Shown here piece by piece: positions 1 through 12,468 of a DNA stretch of 64,000 bases (position 1 is the stretch's first letter; each line of letters starts with the position of its first letter). The notes below the pieces were generated by a model, which saw only the letters and a list, made by a program, of their open reading frames with translations, did no database searches and was not told where the DNA came from. This DNA comes from Schizochytrium sp. TIO01 (taxonomy: Eukaryota > Sar > Bigyra > Thraustochytrida > Thraustochytriidae), in contig SMSO01000037.1 in the NCBI GenBank assembly GCA_004764695.1, forward strand, positions 1,720,247-1,784,246, written 5' to 3'. The position numbers and the translations under genes were made by a program.

Positions 1-3000
1 GGCGTCCGAACTTTCCTGACATGGCAAAACTTGCCAGGGAAAACTTCTTCAGGACCTTTTTCGAGCCATCATTGTCTTGTACAAGTAGTACATGCCGGCC
101 TACATTCTCGGAGAGTGTCTTCACGGTCGTCATGCTGCCCATTACAGATTCAGAGAGCCATATACCTAATGCACTTGCTTCAAGGAATGCCAAGTCTGAG
201 ACCCCCACACTTTTACACCACTCTCGACTTTGCAAGAGTTCCGGGAAATGGTCTTGTGCAAGTCGAATTAGACGAGCTCGTTCTTTGCGAATAGAGCGAT
301 CAAGCGCATAAGGTTCGATAGAACTAATTTTGGATTCTAGATCCTTCAACCTCTTATGGGTTTCTTTGGTCTTTTCCTCTTCATAGTCTTCTCTGGCCAG
401 TTGAAGCTCTAGCTGAAGCCTCTTCAGCATCCGCCGATTCGACTTTTGTTCAGTCAAGAGAGCGTCTAACATGGAAATATCAGGTGCGTATTCGCCTTCT
501 GATAGAACTCCAAGTAAGTCTGCAAACGCCTTTCTCACCTCGAGGAGTTTACTAATCGCATTAGGTATATAAATTTGTCTACATTCTACAACTGCGGCTG
601 TAGCTAGGCGTAATCGAGCATTTGCTACATTGAAGCTGTGAAAATCGCTCTTGAGGAAGTTCAATTCCTCAGACAGCTTATCAAAAACATTAGCAATCTC
701 GTACTGAAGCTTGTCGAATTGTCTTGGTCGTAGTAAAAAAGCTCCTACTCGATTCTCCACTCCCAGATCTTCCCCGCTTGTCTCCAGGGCAGCAATTGCA
801 TCTTCCGTCTTCTTATATAGCGCTTTGGCTCGTTTCATTTCAGAAATATCCGTGATTGTCGTATAAGCCAGCTTGACCTTTGCAGTCACACGCTCAACCT
901 GAATGGTAAATTGAGTCATAGAGCATGGTTGATAGATTTTGCCTGTTGGATGAGATTGATTATTCAAGGCGCCAGCAAATGACTGCACACCATTGACACA
1001 TTCGTCTAAGTTTTTAGCTAGAAACGTGCGAAGTAAGCCAAGAAGTTCATGCCGCTGCTGATTACGGAGCAATACAGCTTCATCGTGGTTATGAATAGAG
1101 TTATCTGTCCGCAAAACGCTTGCAGATTCGTTGAAATGATTAATAAGCTGCTCAATTTGAAGGTACTCTTTCTCGAGCTCGAGAAAGCGCTTCAATGAAT
1201 CAGTGTTGACAAACCCGATCCACTGAGCAAGAACCTCTACGGTGAGACTTTGTGCTCTTTTCTCGTATTTTTCACGTTCGTTTGCTGTTCCTTCAGCTAG
1301 TCGCATCACACCTGTAAGACTAGTCCGTTCATGTTCTTGTCTAGAAAATCAACACAATGTTAGGTCACATATAGATGAGCTATCATGAATCTAAAGCAAA
1401 CATACTCAAACTTACTTCTCCTTCAACAAAGCGCGATTTCGCGTGCTTGGCGCACTTAAAAAAGGCATTCTTATGTCGGTGCTGTCTGAGTATTCACGCA
1501 TGTGAAGGTAAGCGGTCATGATCCTGTTAGCTTAACCTATTGTCGTTACTATTCGTATATAGGCAGCAGATGCAACTTACCGTAGTTCTATCAGTGTTTT
1601 GTTATGCTTAAGGATATGATCAAAGGCTTCTGCATTGTAAATCGGATTCGTTTTTAGACTGAAGCGTGGAATAAGTAAATTTTGAAGTGAGAGTTGAACA
1701 CAATCATTAGTTCTCTGGCCAGGATATCAATAAACAAGTTCAAAAGCCCTCACACTTGCAATCGATCATATGAAACTCACTTTAAGTTTTTGAGCGTATC
1801 ATTTCGTTCCAAGGCCTTGCTTAGTGCGGCCGCACCATCAACGCCAATGTAATTATCTTCAAGGCTGCAATGATAATTTCCCCAAGGATTTTCCGTTAGT
1901 TCCGATTCAGAGCACCATGTAGCTAGCTAGCTATGCAGTTGTTGCTAATCACTTACTTAAGATATTCAAGAGTATAGTTTTCATGTAGGGCCTCTCCGAG
2001 GGCCAATGCTCCACTTTCACTTATGGAATTGTTCTCAAGACTTTAGAATAAAATTTCGTACTGAGATGATCGTCAGTTTCCTGAGACTTCCCCTTCATTC
2101 CGAATTAAATTCAACTTGAATTTCGCGTTCCATTTCAAGTTTGCTTTGCGAGATACTTACTTGAGCAATTCTAGCTTATGGTTTTGTTTCAAGGCTGTAC
2201 ATAAACCCAAAACACCACCGTCACCAATACAGTTGCTTTTGAGGCTGCAGTACTTGTCAGTTTTCCCATTGATATATCATTGTTCGAACAGCTTTATCTG
2301 TGAAGCTTACCAAAGTGTTGTTAGAGTATGGTTGTGTTTTAGAGCCTCTCCGAAAACCAAGGCACCATCTATACCAATCTTATTCCAATTCAGACTATGG
2401 ATGTGAAGTTAGTAATCACTCATTTGGCGAAAAGGGTTGTAGTCTATTGCAGTGGATTTCAATAGGTGTACAGCCACAAATACACTTACTTAAGAGATAA
2501 CAAGGCAGAGTTCTCCTTGAGAGCCTTAGCAAGGGCTGATGCACCGTTTTTCCCAATGTAATTATCTTCAAGACTTTCGAAAGTTCAACACAAACGTAAG
2601 TCAGCTAGCTAGCTTCTCAACATCAACAACACCCCGCTCTCTACCTAACTTACTTGAGGGTTAAGAGGGATGAATTTCGTTCAAGACCTTTACTGAGTGC
2701 CTCCGTGCCATTTTCGCCTATGGATGCGCACTTCAGACTGTAGTTCAAAATTTTGGGCGCACTTATAATTAGAATTCTGCTTATCTGCTAATCCCACAGT
2801 GTATAGGAAACTTACTTCAGGGAAACCAAAGTGCAATTTTGCTGTAGCATCTTACCGAAAGCTAAAGCACCATTGTCGCAAACTGGGTTGCGCTCGAGAC
2901 TGTTGTATTGCAAAGTGTTGAACTCCACCCCCCCCCGTTCTTACGTGTCAGTCATTGCCTGCACGCTAGCATTAGCCATTTCCAAACATACCTGAGTGAT

Positions 3001-3651
3001 GATAGAGTGCAATTCTCCTCAAGAGCCTTTGCAAGGGCTGTTGCTTCGTTCTCGCCTATAAAGTTGCGTTCAAGACTACAGCACCCGAATTTGGAATTGA
3101 AGAAAGGCGATGATGGTCAGTTCGCTCGTTAATGGCATGAAGGAGTCTGCATGTTTCCAATAGATCACAACGGGACTTACTTGAGAGACAGCAACGCAGT
3201 GTTCACCGTCAGAGCTGCTGCTAGTGCAAAAGCAGTTTCATCGCTGATGGAGCTCTTTTTCAGACTACAATTTTGAATTTTTGAAAATCGTCAGTTTTGA
3301 TTGAGGATGGGTGTATTCTAAACGACCATCGTAGAACTTACTTCAGAGATCCAAGCGTGTTATTGTGCTTGAGAATGTTAATGAGTCTGGATATCTGACT
3401 AATAGTCAGCTTGTTTCTTGAGAAGCTGCAATATCAAAGTATTCCAGGCGAAAACCAACAATTAGAATGTCCACCATTCAGCAACAAGCATGGCAGAGTG
3501 TGTTAGTTCACATCTTCGCAGCGCTTGTACGCACATGGCAGGTGCAGCCCTGTATAAACAACTTGTTTTCACAGTTGCGCTTCCCTCAGGCAACTTACTC
3601 GGCATCGGTTGCACCTGCAAGGACGTCCTCAAATCCATGTCTCGCTCCATC
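1..3651 (-). CDS. LRR (ribonuclease-inhibitor type) protein with C-terminal helical and kinase-like region, multi-exon, 3' end outside window
   Basis: Exons read on the minus strand, in plus coordinates: 3599-3651 (tentative), 3342-3425, 3181-3264, 2992-3075, 2816-2899, 2654-2737, 2490-2573, 2311-2394, 2161-2244, 1957-2040, 1781-1864, 1581-1658, 1416-1523 and 1-1340. All introns are GT..AG, mostly GTAAG/GTATG donors. Ten 84-base exons each encode one 28-residue leucine-rich repeat with the signature LxxLxLxxNxIG followed by GAxALAxAL; the next exon gives a shorter, degenerate repeat. Exon 1-1340 is open throughout and encodes about 446 residues of charged, helix-rich sequence. At the window edge it reaches a stretch with VLLVQDNDG and VLKKF, which resembles strands 2-3 of a protein-kinase N-lobe with the invariant lysine; that reading is inference. 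RI-type LRRs bind protein ligands. The start codon was not found: the proposed first exon has an upstream in-frame stop and needs another exon further right. Ligand and role are unknown. Confidence 0.88.
1581..3425 (-). repeat. Array of one-exon-per-repeat LRR modules
   Basis: Ten consecutive exons (1781-1864 to 3342-3425) are each exactly 84 bases; an eleventh, 1581-1658, is 78. Each begins and ends in phase 2, so any one could be skipped or duplicated without shifting the frame. The split codon is always the residue between the two leucines of the LxL strand (usually Asn). Exons 1781-1864 and 2490-2573 share the same first 20 bases after their first base, and 2490-2573 resembles 2992-3075 around ALAKALxEN, pointing to fairly recent duplication. 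The introns between them are 66-120 bases and show no such similarity by eye. Confidence 0.9.
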
Positions 3652-6560
3652 CTTTCACAAGTAGCCAAAAGTTAGGTGGTGTAGAAGGCTTCTTCAACAG
3701 CCTATATCTGTTGGTTTATGCAAAATCAAGGACGTTGATCGCAAGAACCGCGTCACGCAAGGCTTCTCGTTCTTGTCCACGCCCATTCACAGCGCTTCAG
3801 TGTTTCTGGACTGTACGAGGGTCCGGTCCTATTTCTCTTAAAATTGAGAGCAGCGTGAGAACAAAGGGAACATATATTTAAACTTATGAAATCGCATTGG
3901 TAGCTAGAGTTATAGCTAGGCGCCCCTTTGTGAGACCTCGAGGATTTCAGACTAACATGAATTGAACAATCAGGCTTAAATGGCCGAGAAGTCATGGACC
4001 AAAATGTTGGCATGGATACTCCGCATAATTAAGAATAGAGGAATCTAAATTGATGGTTATATCACCTAAGCTCTTCAATTATAGATTAAGTGTGTCTTAG
4101 TCTCATAATTATCACATGCATCAGTATGCCTTCGAAATTAATTCCAAGGACAGCATCTCTAGCTCTTAAGGCCGTAGATCAAAGCTTCTTAGTGCTTCTT
4201 CAAGGCTCTTACCTTCATCTTTATAGTCAACCTTTATCTGCCAGATCCATCTTTGAGCAGATTTTAAGATCCAAAAGCTTCAAGTGATCTCAGGAAGGAT
4301 GAAGAATGAAACATCAACTGGCATTAGCATGTAAGATGCCGAGATTGGCATTGACTGAGTGATTAAAAAAAAATTAACTTGCAAAAAAATAATATACTGG
4401 ATAGCTAAGCAGAAGTATACATTATGAATACAAATGGAGTTTGTTGAGGTATATTTTGTGATGTTTTCGTATAGCACTCTGCATAAGAGAACACGGTAGT
4501 TTAGTTCAAGCGTTGTCTAAAGCAGGAGACAAAAATAATGACCATGGCTAGGAACTTCGCAAGACAGAGGCCATATGCCAAATCTTACCATAAACCCTAG
4601 TCAAACACTGAGAATACAATACCCAGCTTCAGTGTCACAAAAAGTCCTTCAGCATTCCAAAGCTCTTTAAGTCAACTAAATTGTGATTTTTCGCAAACCG
4701 TATGCTAAAGTGATAGATTTTTGTTAAACATTGAAGGCGGTAACAGTCCATATTTCTGTGCTCTGGGCAAACAACCATTATTCAGTAAATCAGTTCATTC
4801 CCACGACTCCAGTGCGAGACATATCTCAGTGCAGTTCCCAGAGGTTTCAAGAGAATTGGGAAGGGTAAAGTTTGAAGATTTATTCAAGATTGAATTGCTT
4901 GTTATTTAAACTTTGAGGGAAAGCAAATGATTTATAAACCTGCATGATTGAACCTGGCTCACAGACCCTTTGCAACAAATACACATGCAAACAAAATAAA
5001 TTTCAAAGAATCATTCTGCATCCAGGTACATGATAATTGGTCTTTTGAATCGCCGCGAAAGATCTCACTTGGTGTAATCCGTGTAGTTCATTCTTCTTAC
5101 TAATAGTTTAAGAGTCTATTGAAAAGTGTCATCGTAATCTGGCGCACGTCATGCTGCGACTTGGAGATATATTTAAACTACATATTGTCAAAATACGTTC
5201 AAGATATTTCCCAGTATCATAGGTTCAAGTTAAGGTGTTATTCCCAGATTCTGATTAGAGATGATAAAAACAGATCTTCCATCGAAAACAGAATTTCATA
5301 CCACTATCATCTCCACTCGAGAAATAATTTCATATGTTTTCCCTCTCCAAAGACGCAAACCCAACCCCTCGCTATGAGTGAATTGCTGCACAGTGAAAAG
5401 CACACACAGGTTCTATAAAATAATTCAAAACATTTTTCATGCATGAACGAGATAGCGCATATGGTTGGATTCTTTCTAACTGATAGGAGTTATATGACAA
5501 ACAGAAGCCATCAGCATGGCTCAGTATAGCTCAATGGCTAAATATAAGAAAGAAAAAGAATAGGCGCTAAGCTGTGGCATGTGTTAAATGTGCGCAGCGC
5601 TGAATTCTTTAGGATTTGCAAACATTAATTATCTGAAAAGGCAAGCCTTTCATGAGGAGCGGTCCAGCCTCGGTAAATTTCGCATTTTAAAGATTCGAAG
5701 GAGTGCAGTTATATCGTCTTCTCAGCAACTTGTCTTTACTTGAAGACAGTGGTCAGCACAGTTCATTTGCTTATGTGTTTACGGCGATTGCGCCATTCGA
5801 GCGTTGCTTCTAAATGTGGCGACGAAATTTTGGAGAAAATGAATTTCCAGCATAAAGGGTTAGAATATATATATATATAGATATGTGTCAAATCGTGAAC
5901 CACATTCTAGTCTAAGGAAAGAAGGTATTGAACAGGCTTTCACAATATTTGTGGATGTCCAAATACTGTATATACAAGACGAAGCTCAAATCCTCAACAA
6001 ACTTGAGCCCTACATGTTGTAGTCAATGTAAGTCGAACTTTAGTAGTTGTTGCTAAGAATCAGCGTCAGCATTTCATCAAAGGCTTGGAGAGGCGGTAAT
6101 AGACTGCAATGAGGAAACAAAATCAAGACTTTATGAAAAATTACGGAACAACCAAGTTTACTTGAAAATGTTAGATGAACTATGGTGAAGCTCTCTCATG
6201 GCCTGACGGTTTCCATTTAGTATGTTGAGCATAAAGTTGAGATCCAATGAACGACGGAGAGATCTCTTGGAAAAGAATTATTCCCAAGTTGGGTTCGTAC
6301 TGTTCTCAAGTGAATTGGTCTCAGGGGTGTGCGGAGGTCATTCGTGGATTGATGTGGACAAACTAACAAGATCGGCATATATTATTTTCCGTTGGAAGTA
6401 CAATTTCCTGACAAGGAACAAAATGCAAGAATCAACGCTAATTAGCTTTCCCTGCCGCACCCTGCTTGAAAAACAAGAAGACAAGAAACCAGACTGCGCA
6501 ACATCAGCCCTAGCATTTCAGAAATTTACTCCTTAGTGGAAGCCAGAGCTAGCTAGTTGA
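3652..6560. other. Unique AT-rich DNA, no gene recognised
   Basis: Beyond the tentative first LRR exon there is only AT-rich unique sequence with frames broken by stops. The start of the LRR gene may lie in the first few hundred bases: the minus strand between about 3740 and 3790 has a short open stretch reading GQEREALRDAVLAIN that could be another exon. A short TA run sits at 5867-5880. No RNA gene or mobile-element protein is visible. Confidence 0.5.
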
Positions 6561-7600
6561 AGACGCTGCCGGCTTGCCAGCTTTCGTCATTATAAACCAG
6601 GACTTGACGCGAGGATAGATAGGAAGGAATATGTGGTTGGTTCCTAAAGGAGTTTTTTCCTTACTAACTAATCATTCACGCAGACTAATGGCGCAGGAAG
6701 ACACATGTATAGATCGCACAGACGACGACAGCGACGCCAGACCTTGACCAGGTGCATCTGTATTGCCACTACTTCGCCGCCACTGACTGCTGCACCGTGG
6801 CGGTAGGCAGGCAGGCAGGCAGGTTCCCTGGCAGTGCGTTGGCGCTATGAGTGGAATGGCTTGTACGCATGGAGAGTCTCCTCGCTCTGTGTGATCCCTC
6901 TGCGAGGTTTGGTCCAGTCTCGCACACCTGGGACCACGTCTCCTCCGTGCCTCCGCCTCCACGGATTGATTCCCTCGACTTCTTCCGCCGCCCCGAACGG
7001 TTTCCACGATCTGTCACGGTTGAGCAGAGCTCGGGCTTCCTCTTGTGAACACTCGTGGCTAACCAATCCTCGCCTGATGATTTTCATCATTAACCCTAAG
7101 CCCAAGAGCACCGAAGAGATTGAGGCAGCTCGTATTGCAGAACTCCGTGAAAGTCTTCGCGAGCGTCAGCTTGAGCCTGACAAGCTGGAGGAGCTCGCTA
7201 AAAAGGGCTTGCGAGATATTCTTCCCCCTGGTGATTATAACCGTCTCACTGCCCGGGACCCAACTCGCCCAATCTCAAGGCGTTCTTGACTTCGTGCAGC
7301 TCAAGCAATCCAGCCCATGCTTGCTCGCTCGCTTGCTGTCTCGCTGTCTTGCTGTCTGGCTGCCTTGCTGCCTTGCTGCCTTGCAGCCTTGCTGTCTGGC
7401 TGGCTGGGTAGATGAACGGCTCAGGAAGGACAGCTGCCGTTGCGGGCCCGCCTTGGCGATCGCTAGCCCGCCTGCCCGCCTGTCTCGGGCTCCCGCTTTG
7501 CGTGACTGAGCACGATCGCTTCCGGCTGGCAGCTTAGCCCTTAGCTATGCCCAGGCCTCCGAAACGGTCCCTGCAATTCCAGGGCCAATTCTTTGAGCCA
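6561..7600. other. GC-richer island between repeat-rich DNA
   Basis: Composition rises sharply here and several frames stay open on both strands, as expected from GC content alone. It carries the fragment at 7107-7290, a short GGCA run at 6802-6821, and a CTTGCTG-type imperfect array at about 7317-7405. No complete gene can be assembled. Confidence 0.4.
7107..7290 (+). pseudogene. Coding-like fragment, possible 3'-terminal exon or gene relic
   Basis: The frame ending at the TGA of 7288-7290 encodes about 60 residues with a strongly protein-like make-up: a charged helix (EEIEAARIAELRESLRERQ, LEPDKLEELAKKGLRDI) and then a Pro/Arg-rich tail (LPPGDYNRLTARDPTRPI). Codon choice (GAG, CGC, CTC, AAG) resembles the MIC60 gene of this window, not the surrounding DNA. 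A possible acceptor, CCCTAAG, lies just upstream. No matching upstream exon or start codon was found; the same frame stays open back to 6834, but that part is less convincing. It is followed directly by simple repeats. The family is not recognised. It could be the last exon of an unseen gene or a relic. Confidence 0.3.
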
Positions 7601-7618
7601 GCGAATGCGAGAATGAGA

Positions 7619-7723
7619 GAATGAATGAATGAATGAATGAATGAATGAATGAACGAATGAAATGAATGAGCAAATGAATGAAATGAATAAAATGAATGAA
7701 TGAATGAATAAAATGAATGAATG
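7619..7723. repeat. (AATG)n microsatellite, interrupted
   Basis: Over 100 bases of GAATGAATGA with single-base insertions (AAATG) and an AACG variant. The interruptions suggest an old array. Open frames across it on the minus strand (HSFIHSFI) are repeat artefacts. Confidence 0.9.
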
Positions 7724-8179
7724 TGTCAGTCATTCGAACGTGCATGAGCTGCCCTAGGGCTCGTTCTCGTTCTCGTTCAGGGAGCCCGAGCGGCTCTGGA
7801 GCTATGGAATCAAGATCGCACGCAAAGATCCGCCGAATTCCTAGAGATGCTGATAGATATATAGATTGATAGATAGATGGGCAGAAGAACCCTGCGTTGA
7901 GCAGTTAATTCATTAGTAGGTCCTGGGGTAGTAGGTAGGGTGGCTGAAGAAGAATGATTTATTTGGCAAGAACTTGGACTCGCCTTCGACTTGGTTAATT
8001 TGTAGACGGTTAAGCTATGAAAAGCATAACACCACTCGCCCACTCGGCGGGGCCGAAATGAAGAGCTCCTTGTTTCATAGCGAGGAAAGCCTTTCGTTCG
8101 TTCGTTCGCTCGATCATTCGTTCCGCGATTTCTTCTCCGTTGGTTTATTAGCTGCTTTTCGAAAGTTTGGTTGTTGACT

Positions 8180-8220
8180 GTTGTTTGTTTGTTTGTTTGT
8201 TGTTTGTTTGTTTGTTTGTT
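8180..8220. repeat. (GTTT)n microsatellite
   Basis: About ten copies of GTTT with one slipped GTT unit in the middle. Confidence 0.9.
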
Positions 8221-9680
8221 ACCTGTTTGTTGAATAGAATGATGTTTTTAAGATTAGCTTATCTAAATAAATACATAAATATATAAATGAATACAAAAAG
8301 TGAATCAAAAAGGTTTAAATCAATACACCAACAATCATTTCAAAAGTAAAAAGCCCTTCCACTTTTTCATCATTTTTAGTAGAAGTTACTTTGCTTCACT
8401 TTTAGTCTTAAAGAAGAAGAAGAAAGGAATGCAAGCAAAAGAATGGTATCTCATCTGCATACCACATTTTGAGAGAGAGAGAGAGAGCCTGAGAGCCTTC
8501 TTCATCGAAGGCAAAGAAGCACTTATCCCGGGGAAACAAGGAGGTGTACAGAAGGCTTCGCACCCATCTACACATTTCGAACAAGCCTGAAAAAACCCAC
8601 GCAGCAGCAGCAGCAACAACAACAACAACAACTACTACTACTACATAACCTAATCATCTGCTTCGAACTCCAGCAAAACAAACCCTATTGAAGCCGATTA
8701 ACCGCCCAGCTACAAACCAAACTATCCCTCGAGATCAATGAGTATTTGGCGATGGGACCGTTTACACCTCCGCCCTTTCAAGTCCTTTAGTAGGTAGAAG
8801 GTCGCGTTCTTAGCTTTATCCCGTTGCTATGGACCTTCGTTATCCCATTACGATCGACTTAATCCCATCACTTTGGAGTCCGTGGCGAGATCCCGATCCG
8901 CTCGAGAACTCCAAGATCATACACGACGTGAGCAAGCAAGAGAGCCATGAAAAGCAAAACAGAAATATATATAGAGAGAGAAAGCAAAGTAAAATAAAAC
9001 CAAATAAAACCAAATAAAACCAAATAAAATAAAATAAAATAAAAAAGCTAAGCTACACAGAGCCATTCTCTCTCGTGGTCGAGAAGGCTCGTTTGTTTGA
9101 TTAGTTTGTGTAAATAAACACGATCTCTGGTCTCTCTTCTCTCCCTGTCTCCCTCTTTGAATAGATCAATCAATAATACTAAACAAATTCCACTTTCTGT
9201 GCCTACCACAAAGGTGGTGACATCGCATGTCGAAGGATTCCGCGATCGACCTGACTTTGGGCTCTTCCTTCCTCCAGAAAGCGCCACTATCTCACTTCGT
9301 TTGGCACGAACTGACTGACTGACAGAAGGACTGACTGACTGACTAACTGACTAAAAAACTAAAAAACTGTCTAAGTAAACAGCTGCTAACTCGCCAACGA
9401 AGACTTTTTGTTTCCTTTTTGTTTCTCTTACAACAAATTAGAGAAACAATCAACACAAACTTTCACTAACCGACCATTGATATATTTCTTTCTCTCTTTC
9501 TTTCCAAGGTTTCCAGCCATGCCGTCCTGCCCCTCTCCTTCAGAGCGAAGAAAGAGTTCTGTTGATGTTGTTCTTGCTCGCGTGTATATGCTACTTTTGT
9601 AAAACCAAAAGAAAGGGAGACAGAAGCGGCCAAAAAAAGATCAACTTTGATCGATCAACTTTGATCAAACGATGGTCTCC

Positions 9681-9744
9681 ACAAACAAACAAACAGACAG
9701 ACAAACAAACAGACAGACAAACAAACAAACAAACAAACAAACAA
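9681..9744. repeat. (ACAA/ACAG)n microsatellite
   Basis: Sixteen tetranucleotide units in which ACAA and ACAG alternate in blocks, consistent with a point change that then spread by slippage. Confidence 0.9.
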
Positions 9745-10154
9745 AAGATACGCCTAATTAGAGTGTAGGAGGTGCTACGCTGCCTCCATCTCCAAACCAA
9801 TTAAATTAATTACATACATACACGCAGCAATAAGTCAGAGAGAGAGAGGGAGAGAGAGTCAGAGAGAAGAAATGCCGGGGAAGTTCTTTACTGCTTTCGG
9901 CGGCGCGGTCGAAACGGCCCACGCAGAGGCTTCGTTTCTCTCCGCAAGACAGAAGAAGCCGCCTCCCTCCGCCGCGACCTCGAGAAGACAGGCTCTTGGC
10001 GGCGCTCCTTCTGTTCTGCTGTTCAAAGACACACACACACACACGCACACGCACGCATGCGAGGGCCCTCGCCAGAAGAAGGCTTTGCGCCACCAAGAAC
10101 TGATGAGTCCACCTTCTCAGCGGACTCTGTTAAACTGAGTAGCGCAGAGTTAGT

Positions 10155-10293
10155 TATGTATGTATGAATGTATGTATTATGTATGAATGTATGAATGTAT
10201 GTATGAATGTATGTATGAATGTATGTATGTATGAATGAATGAATGTATGAATGAATGTATGTATGTATGTATGAATGTATGTATGTATGTATG
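10155..10293. repeat. (TATG/AATG)n compound microsatellite
   Basis: Nearly 140 bases in which TATG and AATG units are interleaved in irregular higher-order order. The open frame across part of it (MNECMNECM) is an artefact. Confidence 0.9.
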
Positions 10294-10384
10294 GTATGGC
10301 CTCAACAACGGCGGTCGAGAAACTAAACGAAGCGGAGAGCAGCGTCGAGCTTGGAGAAACCAGGGAACGGAGCGGAGCGGCAGT

Positions 10385-10416
10385 CTGTCAGTCAGTCAGT
10401 CAGTCAGTCAGTCAGT
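10385..10416. repeat. (GTCA)n microsatellite
   Basis: Eight near-perfect units. Confidence 0.9.
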
Positions 10417-10524
10417 TTGATCTGAGGCGGCGCCGATCGTCGGTTTGTCTGTAGCAACTGCGGCCAAAGCCTTCTTTCTCACGATGGGATGAAAGCGCAT
10501 CGTCGGAAAATCAATCCTAGTTTT

Positions 10525-10560
10525 ATTATTTTTATTATTTTTATTATTTTTATTATTTTT
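10525..10560. repeat. ATTATTTTT nonanucleotide repeat, four copies
   Basis: Four perfect head-to-tail copies of a 9-base unit, embedded in AT-rich DNA. Confidence 0.9.
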
Positions 10561-11798
10561 AACTTGGAGGTGGAGAATGAGGGGTGAAAAGCATCATCAA
10601 ATTCCTTAGTCGCTTCAAAACGCTCTGTGCCGCTCATAAGTTTGAGGGCGATCGAGGCCTGTAGCATATATATGATATTACGATGATCGCGACTCGCTTT
10701 GGGGAGAGAAGCTTGACCCCGAATGCAAAGGGATCCACAACAATCACTCGCGAAGTGCAAAGGAAACAGTCTTTTTGATTATTTTATTAGAAAACAATAA
10801 AAAAAAATATATATATCTAAAAATATACCTTGATGGTGTATGATAACTATGAAGATGGAAATGAGATTGATTTCAGGAATAACAAGCTCCAAAAACCAAA
10901 CAAATTGGCGCCCTATTGGAAAGTCAGGCAATTGCGAGGGAAGATATCAGGGCGAGGAAGCTCTGCTCTGCGCGCAGAAGATCTTTTGGTTAAGATCGAG
11001 GTCATTCAGTAGTGATCTATCTGTTCATTAATCTATCTCTCAATCCATCCATCATACAAAACAAAAAGAAGAAAAAAAGAAAAAAGAAAAAAAGGAAAAA
11101 GAAAAAGAAAAAGAAGCTGGGGCTGGACATTGTTCGAAGCAAAAGCAGTATCCCTGTATTCTAAAAATGTTTAAACTAAACCAACAATATTTATGAAACT
11201 AAGGGACTCGAGAAATGCATTTGTGCAGCTTACACTTTTCTAATTAGATTATAATGCCTTCTGCATAGGTAGGTTACCTACTGCTAGCGCACTTTTAGAT
11301 GGTGAGACTAGGGACACCGAGAGTGAATCGTTACACAATTAATTCTACTTAATTCATTCATTAATTAATTAGGTAATTAATTATCCTACTACGTGCGACG
11401 CCAGTTTGCGCTCGTATTTGCAGCGGTGTTTACATATCCCTGTTTCCTGAAAGGAGGATGGATAATAAATAGTAGGAAGCTTTGTTGGCCTTGCCAGAGC
11501 GGCTCTGAAACGTGCGAAAGCTGCAGGATTCCAACCCGCCTCGTTCTGAAGACCCTTCTGAGATGAAGTCTCAAAGATTCAACACCGCTCTGTATCTATT
11601 TATCTCTCTGTATGTATACATATATATATAATCCTCATGTTTGTTTTGGGATTAAAAAAAAGAAAAGGGTATAAAAAAAAGTTTAAGGCAGATGAATAAC
11701 AAGAGAGAGAAACCTAATTCGCTACTCTCAAGTTTGAGAGAGGGAGGAAGGGAGTATACATATAATAAATTAGATTAAAATAACATTAGAATTAAAAG

Positions 11799-11850
11799 AA
11801 AAGGAAAAGGAAAAGGAAAAGGAAAAGGAAAAGGAAAAGGAAAAGGAAAA
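11799..11850. repeat. (AAAAGG)n hexanucleotide repeat
   Basis: Almost nine perfect hexamer copies, all purine on the plus strand. The minus-strand reading FLFLFL is an artefact. Confidence 0.92.
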
Positions 11851-12468
11851 GAGTAAAGAAGAGAAAAGAAGACGTCTGGCAAAAAGCTTTGGAAAATGCA
11901 AGAACAACAAACAAACAAACAAACAAGCAGGGAAAGGTTTGGGGCCGCTGGTCGGTCTCAGACTGATCTCGCGGCGGCCCTCGCCACACTAGACGCCTCA
12001 CAGAAGGATGGGAAGTCCTCCTTTGGGGCCGCCGTCGCTCGGTTAGCGCGGCCTTTTCTGCATCTGAGACCCACGCTCTTTGGCCCCTCCATCACAAGAG
12101 TCGATCGAGGCGATGAAAACTCTATTCTTATGCATCATTACGCAGTTTGTTCGAGACAAGCAACGTTTATTTCTTGCTTGCTTTCTTTCTTATTCATTTT
12201 AATAAGTTTAAATGCACATAACAGGAAGGGAAAGAATCGATCGATGTTCGTTTGTTTTGACCCGCGTAAGTAAATAGAGAGGAATTGCAGGTCTCGTTTT
12301 TAATCCTTCAAGTTGCCTTTTCTCTGCCTTCGGCTGCTGGAGTCCTTAGAGCTCCCGCGGAGACTGCCGAAATGAGTGCGTCAAGTTGGGATAGGCGCGG
12401 AACACGAGGCTCATTCTCGCTCTTCTTTTTTTCTGCTGCTGTCGCGGAGACTGGAAGCACTGAGTTAG

